Below the pieces are notes generated by a model. The model ran no database searches. It worked only from the letters and a program-made list of their open reading frames with translations, and had not been told where the DNA came from. From the NCBI GenBank assembly GCA_002433335.1, contig DJHY01000302.1, positions 1-6,208 on the forward strand: a stretch of 6,208 nt of DNA. Direction: 5' to 3'. The position numbers were made by a program, and so were the translations under genes. This DNA is from Rhodospirillaceae bacterium UBA6608 (GTDB lineage: Bacteria; Pseudomonadota; Alphaproteobacteria; Rhodospirillales_A; Casp-alpha2). Positions 1 to 5,329 of this stretch are shown in pieces. The stretch's first letter is position 1; every line of letters begins with the position of its first letter.

Positions 1-251
1 TTGCCGGTGCCGTGATAGCCCTGGATCATGACGCGCCGGTTGTAGGCGAAGCCCGCCACGATGGCGAGGGTCGTCTCCCGGTCGAAGCGATAGGCTTCAT
101 CCCGTTCCGGCACATGCTCTTCGGCTTCGGAGAAGGCCGGGACTTCCAAGTCGCTGTCGATTCCGAAGGCGTCGCGCACGGAAACGGTCGTATCCGGCAC
201 TTGGTGGCCGGCATCGATCCCGGGGGTGGCGGTCGATTCCAAAGTTGTCAT
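1..251 (-). CDS. cobS: Cobaltochelatase subunit CobS, N-terminal part (runs off the left edge)
   Basis: CobS is the AAA+ ATPase subunit of the aerobic CobN/CobS/CobT chelatase. The complex inserts cobalt into hydrogenobyrinic acid a,c-diamide during cobalamin synthesis in the cytoplasm. Only the first 83 codons are present. They read MTTLESTATP at the start, then a segment DAFGIDSDLEVPAFSE and the stretch RFDRETTLAIVAGFAYNRR. They end at MIQGYHGTG, where the next codon begins AA, as expected for the Walker A lysine. This N-terminal layout and the GYHGTG P-loop are characteristic of CobS. The ATG at 251 is the first possible start because an in-frame TAA lies directly upstream (252-254). The ribosome-binding site is weak (GGA about 9 bases upstream). 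The Walker B, sensor and arginine-finger regions lie outside the window. The gene follows the J-domain gene after 91 bp on the same strand. Confidence 0.93.
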   Translation of the reverse strand, partial: MTTLESTATPGIDAGHQVPDTTVSVRDAFGIDSDLEVPAFSEAEEHVPERDEAYRFDRETTLAIVAGFAYNRRVMIQGYHGTG

Positions 252-306
252 TTAATCAATCCAGTTTCTGAGGCTGCCCCGGGAACCCAGGACAAGGCGC
301 GGTAAT

Positions 307-317
307 GTTTGGCAAAC
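307..317. repeat. Small palindrome in the J-protein/cobS gap
   Basis: GTTTG-G-CAAAC is a perfect inverted repeat with 5-base arms. It sits about 55 bp upstream of the cobS start, in the 91-bp gap between the J-domain gene and cobS. It could be an operator half-site pair or chance. No convincing -35/-10 pair or U-tract terminator was found around it. Confidence 0.25.
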
Positions 318-342
318 GTCGTAGGGGTTAAGCGGCGGGCCG

Positions 343-909
343 TCAAGGGGCGAGAAAGTCGAGAAGCGCGGCATAAGCCTCGCTGACCTTCTTGAATTCC
401 TCCTCCGCCGTCTTGGTGCCGCCGTTGGCATCTGGGTGGTGGCGTTTGACCAGTTCTTTGTATCTGGCCTTCACGTCGTCAATCGTGACGGGGATTTCAA
501 GGCCGAATACGGCAAGGGCGCGGCTGGTCTTGGCGTCGGCCTTGACGGTTTCGGGCGGATTGGCGCCGTTGATGCGCGCTTCGGCATCCCTGGCGGCGTC
601 GCCGACGCCCAGGGGGTCGTGGATCCGGGTGCGCCCGAATTTGGCGGATTGCCCGGCGCCCAATTTCCAGGTCGGGCGCTGCCAAACCGTATCGTTGCGG
701 ACGTCGGCTTCGACCTGGGTCTCGTCCATTCCTTTGTAGTAGTTCCAGTTGCGATTGTATTCGCGCACATGGGGCAGGCAGAACCAGCGATATTCGTTCA
801 ACGCGTCGCGCGACCGCGGGGCCTTGTATTCCCCGGCGCAATCGCAGCCAGGCCATTCGCAGGCCTGTGCGTGGACGCTCGTCTTCCGATTTTTCAGCAG
901 TTCTCCCAT
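343..909 (-). CDS. J-domain (DnaJ-like) protein with N-terminal Cys-rich motif, upstream of cobS
   Basis: A 188-residue protein with a C-terminal J domain (about residues 131-188). The domain carries the HPD signature at 158-160, which stimulates the ATPase of Hsp70 (DnaK). It has no Gly/Phe linker or DnaJ zinc-finger repeats, so it is a type III-like specialised co-chaperone and not general DnaJ. The N-terminal part has cysteines at 17, 22, 24 and 44 and a histidine at 47 (motifs CEWPGCDC and WFCLPHVREYN). These could bind a metal, but that is inference. Similar J proteins are familiar beside cobS in alphaproteobacteria, which suggests help with cobaltochelatase assembly. I chose the ATG at 909 because it leaves a short leader before the conserved CxxxxCxC block. 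An in-frame ATG at 957 would add 16 residues (204 aa), which do not look like conserved protein. Neither start has a strong Shine-Dalgarno sequence. Confidence 0.88.
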   Translation of the reverse strand: MGELLKNRKTSVHAQACEWPGCDCAGEYKAPRSRDALNEYRWFCLPHVREYNRNWNYYKGMDETQVEADVRNDTVWQRPTWKLGAGQSAKFGRTRIHDPLGVGDAARDAEARINGANPPETVKADAKTSRALAVFGLEIPVTIDDVKARYKELVKRHHPDANGGTKTAEEEFKKVSEAYAALLDFLAP

Positions 910-963
910 GGGCAGTAATATGCGCGCCCCGACCGATGCAGACAAGATTGTCGGCATTCGGTC

Positions 964-1082
964 CGTCCACCGGAAAAATGATCATGTTCGGGTGCAACCA
1001 GAAGGTTGAAAAACAGACTTATTACCTTCGTCTAACTTGAAATGGTTGGGATAATCTCTGATGTTTGAACTACCGGTGGACG
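964..1082. repeat. 10-bp inverted repeat pair spanning the divergent intergenic region
   Basis: CGTCCACCGG at 964-973 is the exact reverse complement of CCGGTGGACG at 1073-1082. The arms are 99 bp apart and lie between the divergent J-domain and ribbon-helix-helix genes, flanking the AT-richer core where a promoter is expected. The pair could be two operator sites for one regulator. A chance match is also possible at this length in GC-rich DNA. Apart from this pair and a weak promoter candidate, I see nothing in 958-1239. Confidence 0.35.
1027..1065 (+). promoter_or_regulatory. Weak candidate promoter for the ribbon-helix-helix gene
   Basis: Two alternative readings exist on the plus strand. 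The first is a GATAAT -10-like box at 1050-1055, with a poor TTCGTC -35 at 1027-1032 (17-bp spacer). The second is a good TTGAAA -35 at 1037-1042 with a poor GATGTT -10 at 1060-1065 (17-bp spacer). Either would give an untranslated leader of roughly 170-180 bases before the ATG at 1240. The call is weak and rests only on hexamer resemblance in the AT-richer part of the intergenic region. Confidence 0.25.
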
Positions 1083-1239
1083 ATTCCGGCTGCGTGCCGG
1101 TCTTGTAGCGCTCTCGTGCGGTGCGCTGGATACCGGGGGGAACTGAGTATGAGGCGGCGAATCAGCAGGTTCGTCGGGTAGACAGCGTTAAACGGGTATT
1201 TAAGACCGTCCGTAGCGAACAGGGGGTCGCAGCAAGAAT

Positions 1240-1518
1240 ATGCAAAGCAAGCTCATTAGCCGAAACGTTACCGTCAACGGGCGAAGAACGAGCCTTAGAC
1301 TTGAAAGTGCAACGTGGGAAGCTCTCGACCAGATTTGTGAAGCCGAAAAGATCAACGTGCATCAGCTCTGCACAATGATCGAAGGTGTCCGTTCGGGCTC
1401 GTCCCGGACGTCGACCGTTCGGGCTTTTATCGTCACCTATTTCCGTCTGGCGGCAAGCCGTGCGGGATTGGAAGGCGGCATCGCCGATAAGGCGTTGAAC
1501 GCGTTTCGCGGCGGCTGA
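1240..1518 (+). CDS. Ribbon-helix-helix domain protein (RHH_4-like), putative DNA-binding regulator
   Basis: A 92-residue protein. Residues 7-21 (SRNVTVNGRRTSLRL) read as the basic beta strand of a ribbon-helix-helix fold. A helix follows around WEALDQICEAE (26-36), then NVHQLCTMIEGVR (39-51), and a C-terminal helix STVRAFIVTYFRLAA (58-72). The pattern 'xxVTVxGxRTSLxLE..xWEAL' followed by 'SxxRxFIxxYFR' is that of the RHH_4 family (Pfam PF13467), which is common in alphaproteobacteria. RHH proteins usually bind operator DNA as dimers, but no target is known for this group, so a regulatory role is inference. The ATG at 1240 is the only in-frame ATG after the upstream stop at 1213-1215. AGGGGG at 1221-1226 is a distant possible ribosome-binding site. 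The gene is convergent with the DUF2889 gene (8-bp gap) and divergent from the J-domain gene. Confidence 0.82.
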   Translation: MQSKLISRNVTVNGRRTSLRLESATWEALDQICEAEKINVHQLCTMIEGVRSGSSRTSTVRAFIVTYFRLAASRAGLEGGIADKALNAFRGG

Positions 1519-1543
1519 GCGCCCGCTCAGCCCGCCTTCTTTT
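1513..1543 (+). terminator. Hairpin terminator between convergent genes, stem containing both stop codons
   Basis: GGCTGAGC (1513-1520) pairs perfectly with GCTCAGCC (1525-1532) across a GCCC loop, giving an 8-bp GC-rich stem. On the plus strand a T-rich run (TTCTTTT, 1537-1543) follows after four bases, so it can serve as an intrinsic terminator for the ribbon-helix-helix gene. The TGA of that gene (1516-1518) and the TGA of the opposing DUF2889 gene (1529-1527) sit in opposite arms. On the minus strand no T-run follows, so termination in that direction would not be a classic intrinsic one. Confidence 0.5.
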
Positions 1544-2120
1544 CGGCCTCTTCCGAGGATCCCTCGGGGCCGTCCTCTCCTTGATAGAATTCCGGCCAGC
1601 GCGTCTTGACCACAGGACCGTCGCTGCGGAACGCATAGCACGTATCGATCAGCGGTGATTTCTTGCCCGGGCCGGGTTCCCCGCGCTTTTTCCGGGCAGG
1701 GATGATCGTCTGAAACGCCGTCACGGCAACGGGGCCCATCAGCATGTCACGCAGGTGGGTGCAGCCGTGCACGTTGCCCATGGCCTGCGACACGTTCTTG
1801 CGCCAGCCGGGGCCGACCTTCAACCCGACCAGGTTCGAAAACGCCTTGGTTACGTCGCCGCACATCGAAAACGGGCTGGAGGCGGTCACGGCTTCGGCTT
1901 CTTGAACCACCATGTCGCCGGTCAACGTCAGGCGGATGTACATGTCGTGGATCGGTTCGCCGGCGGCGATGCCGCCCCGGTCGTGGTTTTCGAAGCTGTA
2001 GGTTTTGATGTCGGTCAAATGGCCTTCGATGTCCCACAGGCCGTCTTCGCGCTCGTACCCGCGGCATTGGATGTCGCGGGAATGGATATGCTTGCGGGGC
2101 GCGGGTTTGCTAAGCGGCAT
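1527..2120 (-). CDS. DUF2889 domain-containing protein
   Basis: A 197-residue protein of the DUF2889 family (Pfam PF11136), whose function is not established. Family hallmarks visible here are HSRDIQCRGYEREDGLWDIE near residues 13-32, the stretch RGGIAAGEPIHDMYIRL (48-64), LVGLKVGPGW (97-106), and the block GNVHGCTHLRDML (115-127) followed by GPVAVTAFQT (129-138). Conserved-looking C19, H118, C120 and H122 hint at metal or nucleophile chemistry, but that is my inference. The C-terminal 20 residues are acidic and low-complexity. No signal peptide or membrane segment is seen, so it is probably cytoplasmic. The ATG at 2120 is supported by AGGAA six bases upstream. The gene has its own candidate promoter and ends inside the hairpin shared with the convergent gene. 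Confidence 0.88.
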   Translation of the reverse strand: MPLSKPAPRKHIHSRDIQCRGYEREDGLWDIEGHLTDIKTYSFENHDRGGIAAGEPIHDMYIRLTLTGDMVVQEAEAVTASSPFSMCGDVTKAFSNLVGLKVGPGWRKNVSQAMGNVHGCTHLRDMLMGPVAVTAFQTIIPARKKRGEPGPGKKSPLIDTCYAFRSDGPVVKTRWPEFYQGEDGPEGSSEEAEKKAG

Positions 2121-2186
2121 GGTCTGTTCCTGTCGGATAGGGGGAGCCCCTTTCGCCGGTGCGTTGGCGGGGCGATCGTTGGCGCG

Positions 2187-2216
2187 AGTCTATCGCCAGC
2201 CGCCCAGGCACGGCAA
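2187..2216 (-). promoter_or_regulatory. Candidate sigma70 promoter for the DUF2889 gene
   Basis: On the minus strand TTGCCG (2216-2211) and TAGACT (2192-2187) are separated by 18 bp. Shifting the -10 to GATAGA (2194-2189) gives 16 bp. Both hexamers resemble alphaproteobacterial housekeeping promoters. The predicted start near 2180 would leave a leader of about 60 bases before the ATG at 2120. Confidence 0.5.
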
Positions 2217-2219
2217 GTG

Positions 2220-2246
2220 GGCCCGCACCGCCGGGGCGGGCGGGCC
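2220..2246 (-). terminator. GC-only hairpin after the CBS gene (weak terminator candidate)
   Basis: GGCCCGC (2220-2226) and GCGGGCC (2240-2246) form a 7-bp stem with a 13-base loop, 20 bases past the stop of the CBS gene. No T-run follows on the minus strand, so this would be an atypical terminator or a 3'-end stabilising hairpin. It lies just upstream of the candidate DUF2889 promoter. Confidence 0.3.
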
Positions 2247-2266
2247 GAAATTCAGGGAATTTGCGG

Positions 2267-2716
2267 TCAGGCGCTGTAGCGGTCGCCGAACACGAAGGCT
2301 TCGGTTTCCCGGATGTTTTCTTCCAGGCCTTCTTTGACCGCTTCGTACAGGTCGCGGATCGACACCATGGCGACGCAACGTCCTTCGTCGCCGAGCACCG
2401 GTAGGTGCCGGTAACGGCGGGTCAGCATCAGTTCCAACGCATCAGACGCCCGGTCGTTGGGCGCCAAAGTGTCGGGGTTGGCGGTCATGATATCGCCGAC
2501 CTTAGTTTCGCTTGGCCGGGCGTTTACCGCGACCAGACGGCGGGTCAAATCCCGTTCGGTCAGGATGCCGATCAGCTTACCGTTGTTATCGATGACGATA
2601 ATCGCCGCGACATTGGCCGCAGCCATGTCTTGCGCGGCCTGTTCGGCGGTGGCGTGAATGGTCGTCGTGGTCAGGTCCCTGGGTTGGACGATGTCCGGGA
2701 TGATCTTGCGCTGCAT
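2267..2716 (-). CDS. Stand-alone tandem CBS-domain protein
   Basis: A 149-residue protein that is almost entirely a Bateman module. CBS1 covers about residues 8-66 (motif IIVIDNNGKLIGILTERDLTR). CBS2 covers about 72-130 (motif VGDIMTANPDTLAPNDRASD, then RHLPVLGDEGRCVAMVSIRD). The ligand-contacting pattern 'G-[IM]-[LV]-[ST]-x-RD' is intact in both copies (GILTERD 50-56 and AMVSIRD 116-122). Such modules bind adenine nucleotides and sense energy or redox state. No effector domain is attached, so its partner is unknown. The ATG at 2716 has a good ribosome-binding site (GAGAGGAAA, with AGGA eight bases upstream). A well-formed promoter 90 bp upstream suggests it is transcribed separately from the transporter gene above it. 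No membrane segments are seen. Confidence 0.9.
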   Translation of the reverse strand: MQRKIIPDIVQPRDLTTTTIHATAEQAAQDMAAANVAAIIVIDNNGKLIGILTERDLTRRLVAVNARPSETKVGDIMTANPDTLAPNDRASDALELMLTRRYRHLPVLGDEGRCVAMVSIRDLYEAVKEGLEENIRETEAFVFGDRYSA

Positions 2717-2748
2717 CGGCCGTTTCCTCTCGTGTTGCGCGGTCTATT

Positions 2749-2764
2749 CCCGGGCATGCCCGGG
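2749..2764. repeat. Perfect 16-bp palindrome in the leader of the CBS gene
   Basis: CCCGGGCATGCCCGGG is perfectly self-complementary. It lies 33-48 bases upstream of the CBS-gene start codon and downstream of the predicted promoter. In RNA it gives a 6-bp GC stem with a CATG loop. The adjacent CGGGC (2761-2765) can instead pair with GCCCG (2770-2774), so alternative structures are possible. It could be a roadblock-type operator, a leader hairpin, or the 3'-end hairpin of the upstream transporter transcript. Confidence 0.6.
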
Positions 2765-2806
2765 CAGGGGCCCGTCCGGCGTCATCGCGCGCCGTATCGG
2801 ACCCCC

Positions 2807-2835
2807 ATTGTACGAGAATTAAAGGCCGGGGTTAA
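2807..2835 (-). promoter_or_regulatory. Candidate sigma70 promoter for the CBS gene
   Basis: On the minus strand a TTAACC -35 (2835-2830) and a TACAAT -10 (2812-2807) are separated by exactly 17 bp. The -10 matches the consensus at five of six positions. The predicted start is near 2800, giving a leader of about 84 bases that contains the 16-bp palindrome. This is the best-formed promoter in the window. Confidence 0.65.
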
Positions 2836-2843
2836 GGATTAAC
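2831..2843. repeat. Inverted repeat overlapping the -35 of the CBS-gene promoter
   Basis: GTTAA-GGA-TTAAC is a perfect inverted repeat with 5-base arms and a 3-base centre. It covers most of the predicted -35 hexamer, a placement typical of repressor operators. No specific regulator can be named from the sequence. Confidence 0.4.
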
Positions 2844-2873
2844 GAAACCTGATGTAGTCGCGTCGGCACGGTC

Positions 2874-4151
2874 TTAGTCGCCGATTTCTCCCGGTTGCGG
2901 CGGGGTTACCCGGACGCGCGTGATCTGATGCCGATGGCGGGTCACGATATCGAAGCGGAACCCGAACAGGCGGAACGATTGGCCGACATCGGGGATGCGC
3001 CGTGCTTCGTGCAGGATCAGGCCTGCGACGGTCGCGGCCTCTTCATCGGGCAGGCCCCATTCGTATTCGCGGTTGAGGTCGCGGATCGTTACGGTGCCGT
3101 CCAAAAGGTAGGTGCCGTCGGGCTGCGGCTCGACACCGGCGACGCGCAGGTCATGCTCGTCGTCGATCTCGCCGACGATCTCTTCGATGATGTCTTCCAG
3201 GGTCACGATCCCCTGCAGGCTGCCGTATTCATCGACCACCAGCGAGAAATGCTCGCGCCGTTCTCGGAACGCTTCCAATTGGTCCAAAAGCGGCGTGGTT
3301 TCGGGGATGAACCAGGGTTCGGCGGCGATATCCCGGACGTTCAGCTTGGTCATATCGCCCCCGGCGGCGCTGACGGCGCGGAACAGGGCCTTGGCATGCA
3401 GCACGCCGACGATGTTGTCCGGGTCGTCCCGCCACAGGGGCAGGCGCGTATGGGGGCTATCGAGGACGGCGTCGATCAATTCCTTCTGCGGCAGATCGAT
3501 GTTCAAGGTTTGCACGGCTGACCGGTGGACCATGATCTCGCCCACTTCGACGTCGGCCAGGTCGAGGACGCTGCGCAGCATGGTCCGCTCCAGGCCGGTG
3601 TCTTCATCGCCCTTATGCAGTTCGATGGCGCCGCGTAGTTCTTCTTCGGGCTCGTGTTCGGCATCGTCCGAGGCGCGAATGTCGATCCCGACCACGCGGA
3701 AGCAGCCGCGCACGATGACCTCGACCGTGTGGGTAACCGGCGACAAAAACGCCACCAGAATCTGGATCGGCCGCCCCACGGCCAAGGCCATGGTGTTGGC
3801 GTTCTTGATCGCATAGGTCTTGGGCATGACCTCGGCGAAGATCAGGACCAGCAGGGTCATGACCAGGGTGGCGTAGGCCACGCCCGCTTCGCCGAAATAG
3901 GTGATCAGCAGGCTCGTCGCCAGGGACGACGCCAGGATATTGACCAGGTTGTTCCCCAGCAGGATCGCGCCGATCAGCCGCTCTTTCTGCTCATACAAGC
4001 GGTTGACGATCGCCGCCCGCTTGTCGCCGCCTTGCTCCAGGCGGTGCATGAAGGGCTGCGAACTGGCGGTCAGGGCCGTTTCCGAGCCGGAAAAGAACGC
4101 CGACATCAGCAGCAGGAACAGAATGGTGATCAGGCTTGTTTCGTCTTCCAT
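2874..4151 (-). CDS. HlyC/CorC (CorB/CNNM-like) family membrane transporter: DUF21 + CBS pair + CorC_HlyC
   Basis: A 425-residue inner-membrane protein with the full CorB/CNNM architecture. The DUF21 membrane domain (about 1-190) has hydrophobic segments at about 6-22, 61-86, 92-112 and 124-145. It carries the family motifs SGSETA (21-26) and EVMPKT (107-112, the conserved proline kink). A linker leads to a CBS pair (about 205-330) ending in VVDEYGSLQGIVTLED (305-320). A C-terminal CorC_HlyC domain follows (about 345-418). Relatives bind Mg-ATP through the CBS pair and export Mg2+. Export of Mg2+ or Co2+ here is inferred from the family. The length is normal and nothing is missing. The start at 4151 has only a weak purine-rich upstream sequence (GAAGTGAG). 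The gene follows aroB after 41 bp with no terminator, so it is probably in the aroKB transcript. The 'hemolysin' label often given to this family is historical. Confidence 0.93.
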   Translation of the reverse strand: MEDETSLITILFLLLMSAFFSGSETALTASSQPFMHRLEQGGDKRAAIVNRLYEQKERLIGAILLGNNLVNILASSLATSLLITYFGEAGVAYATLVMTLLVLIFAEVMPKTYAIKNANTMALAVGRPIQILVAFLSPVTHTVEVIVRGCFRVVGIDIRASDDAEHEPEEELRGAIELHKGDEDTGLERTMLRSVLDLADVEVGEIMVHRSAVQTLNIDLPQKELIDAVLDSPHTRLPLWRDDPDNIVGVLHAKALFRAVSAAGGDMTKLNVRDIAAEPWFIPETTPLLDQLEAFRERREHFSLVVDEYGSLQGIVTLEDIIEEIVGEIDDEHDLRVAGVEPQPDGTYLLDGTVTIRDLNREYEWGLPDEEAATVAGLILHEARRIPDVGQSFRLFGFRFDIVTRHRHQITRVRVTPPQPGEIGD

Positions 4152-4192
4152 GACATTCGCTCACTTCGTGGGCCGGGGCCGCGGGAAATGGT

Positions 4193-5329
4193 TCAAGCCC
4201 GGCCCCCCAAAAATTCGTTCAAAACGTCGGCCACAGGGCCGATCGGGACGTTGCGTTCGATGAAGGCTTCACCGATGGCGCGGGCCAGGATGAAGGTCAG
4301 CTTACCGTCTTCGGTCTTTTTGTCCTTCATCATGTGGGTCAAAAGCTTTTCCGCCGTCCAGCCGTCTGTCGGCAGGCCTGACAGGTCGAACGGCAGGCCG
4401 GTCGCCCGCAGGTGTGCGGTCAGCCGCCCGATGTCGTTGCCGGGGCAATGGTCCAGGCGCGCGGACAGGGTCAGGGCCATGACCATGCCGATGGATACGG
4501 CCTCACCATGCAGCAGTTTCGAGCCGTATCCCACCTCGGCCTCCAGCGCGTGGCCGAAGGTATGTCCCAGGTTCAACAGCGCGCGCAGGCCTTGCTCGGT
4601 CTCGTCGGCGCTGACGATCCGCGCCTTGGCCGAGCAACAGGTCAGAATCGCCTGACGACGGGCGGCGGCGTCGCCGTCCAGCAGGGCCTTGCCGTTGCCG
4701 TCCAGCCAATCGAAGAAATCGGGCATGTCGATCACGCCGTATTTCACGACCTCGGCGTATCCCGCGCGCAGTTCGCGGGGCGGCAGGGTGTCCAGCACGT
4801 CAGTGTCGGCCAGAACCAGGCGCGGTTGATAGAACGCGCCGACCAGGTTCTTGCCCTCGGCGGTGTTGATCGCGGTCTTGCCGCCGACCGAGCTGTCGAC
4901 CTGGGCCAACAGGGTCGTCGGGATCTGGATGAAGTCGACGCCGCGCAGGGTCAGGGCGGCGCAGACGCCGGTCAAATCGCCGATCACCCCGCCGCCCAGC
5001 GCAATCAGCGCGGTCTTGCGGTCGATCCCACCCGCCAACAGGTCGTTGGTCACCCGCTCCAGATGGGCGAAATCCTTGGTCTGCTCGCCGGGTTCCAGAA
5101 CGATGGCGCGGTTGGAAATGCCGGCCGCGCTCAGGGAGGCTTCCAGCGTTTTCAGATGCCCGGCGGCAACGACGTTCTCGTCTGTGATAATCGCGACCTT
5201 GGTCGAACGCAGGACCGGCGCGATCATCCGTCCGGCGTCGGGCAACAGCCCCTTGCCGATGACGATATCGTAGCTGCGGTCGTCCAGGTCGACGCGCAGG
5301 GTTTCGTGGGCGGTTTGGTCGGTGGTCAT
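4193..5329 (-). CDS. aroB: 3-dehydroquinate synthase
   Basis: AroB converts 3-deoxy-D-arabino-heptulosonate 7-phosphate (DAHP) to 3-dehydroquinate, the second step of the shikimate pathway. It is cytoplasmic and uses NAD+ and a divalent metal. The 378-residue length is normal. The NAD-binding region carries GGGVIGDLTG (112-121). The substrate loop is PTTLLAQVDSSVGGKT (137-152). The expected metal ligands are E193 (AGYAEVVKYG), H256 (NLGHTFGH) and H274 (LLHGEAVSIGM). The lysine of EVVKYG is K196, and the C-terminal KDKK is at 335-338. All key residues look intact. The ATG at 5329 overlaps the aroK stop as ATGA, which implies translational coupling. It lacks a strong ribosome-binding site of its own. 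The stop TGA is at 4195-4193. Confidence 0.97.
   Translation of the reverse strand: MTTDQTAHETLRVDLDDRSYDIVIGKGLLPDAGRMIAPVLRSTKVAIITDENVVAAGHLKTLEASLSAAGISNRAIVLEPGEQTKDFAHLERVTNDLLAGGIDRKTALIALGGGVIGDLTGVCAALTLRGVDFIQIPTTLLAQVDSSVGGKTAINTAEGKNLVGAFYQPRLVLADTDVLDTLPPRELRAGYAEVVKYGVIDMPDFFDWLDGNGKALLDGDAAARRQAILTCCSAKARIVSADETEQGLRALLNLGHTFGHALEAEVGYGSKLLHGEAVSIGMVMALTLSARLDHCPGNDIGRLTAHLRATGLPFDLSGLPTDGWTAEKLLTHMMKDKKTEDGKLTFILARAIGEAFIERNVPIGPVADVLNEFLGGRA

Noticed and set aside
26..305. Frames over the left edge on both strands (62 and 97 codons)
   Set aside because: The true gene is cobS in a third frame (251 to 1), recognised by its P-loop and typical N-terminus.
910..957. Start of the J-domain protein at 957 (204 aa)
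   Set aside because: The extra 16 residues do not resemble the family's N-terminus and the upstream ribosome-binding site is not better. It is kept only as an alternative.
1121..1378. Plus-strand 85-codon frame overlapping the ribbon-helix-helix gene
   Set aside because: It overlaps the RHH_4-like gene in another frame, has no recognisable domain, and reads through the region where the RHH frame is clearly coding.
1162..1641. Minus-strand 159-codon frame across the RHH gene and the end of the DUF2889 gene
   Set aside because: It covers two recognised coding regions in a non-coding frame and crosses the terminator hairpin. The arginine-rich composition is typical of a shadow.
2819..2842. Three TTAA sequences near the CBS-gene promoter as a CtrA site
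   Set aside because: The spacings are 9 and 3 bases, whereas a full CtrA site needs TTAA-N7-TTAA. The GTTAA/TTAAC palindrome is a better description.
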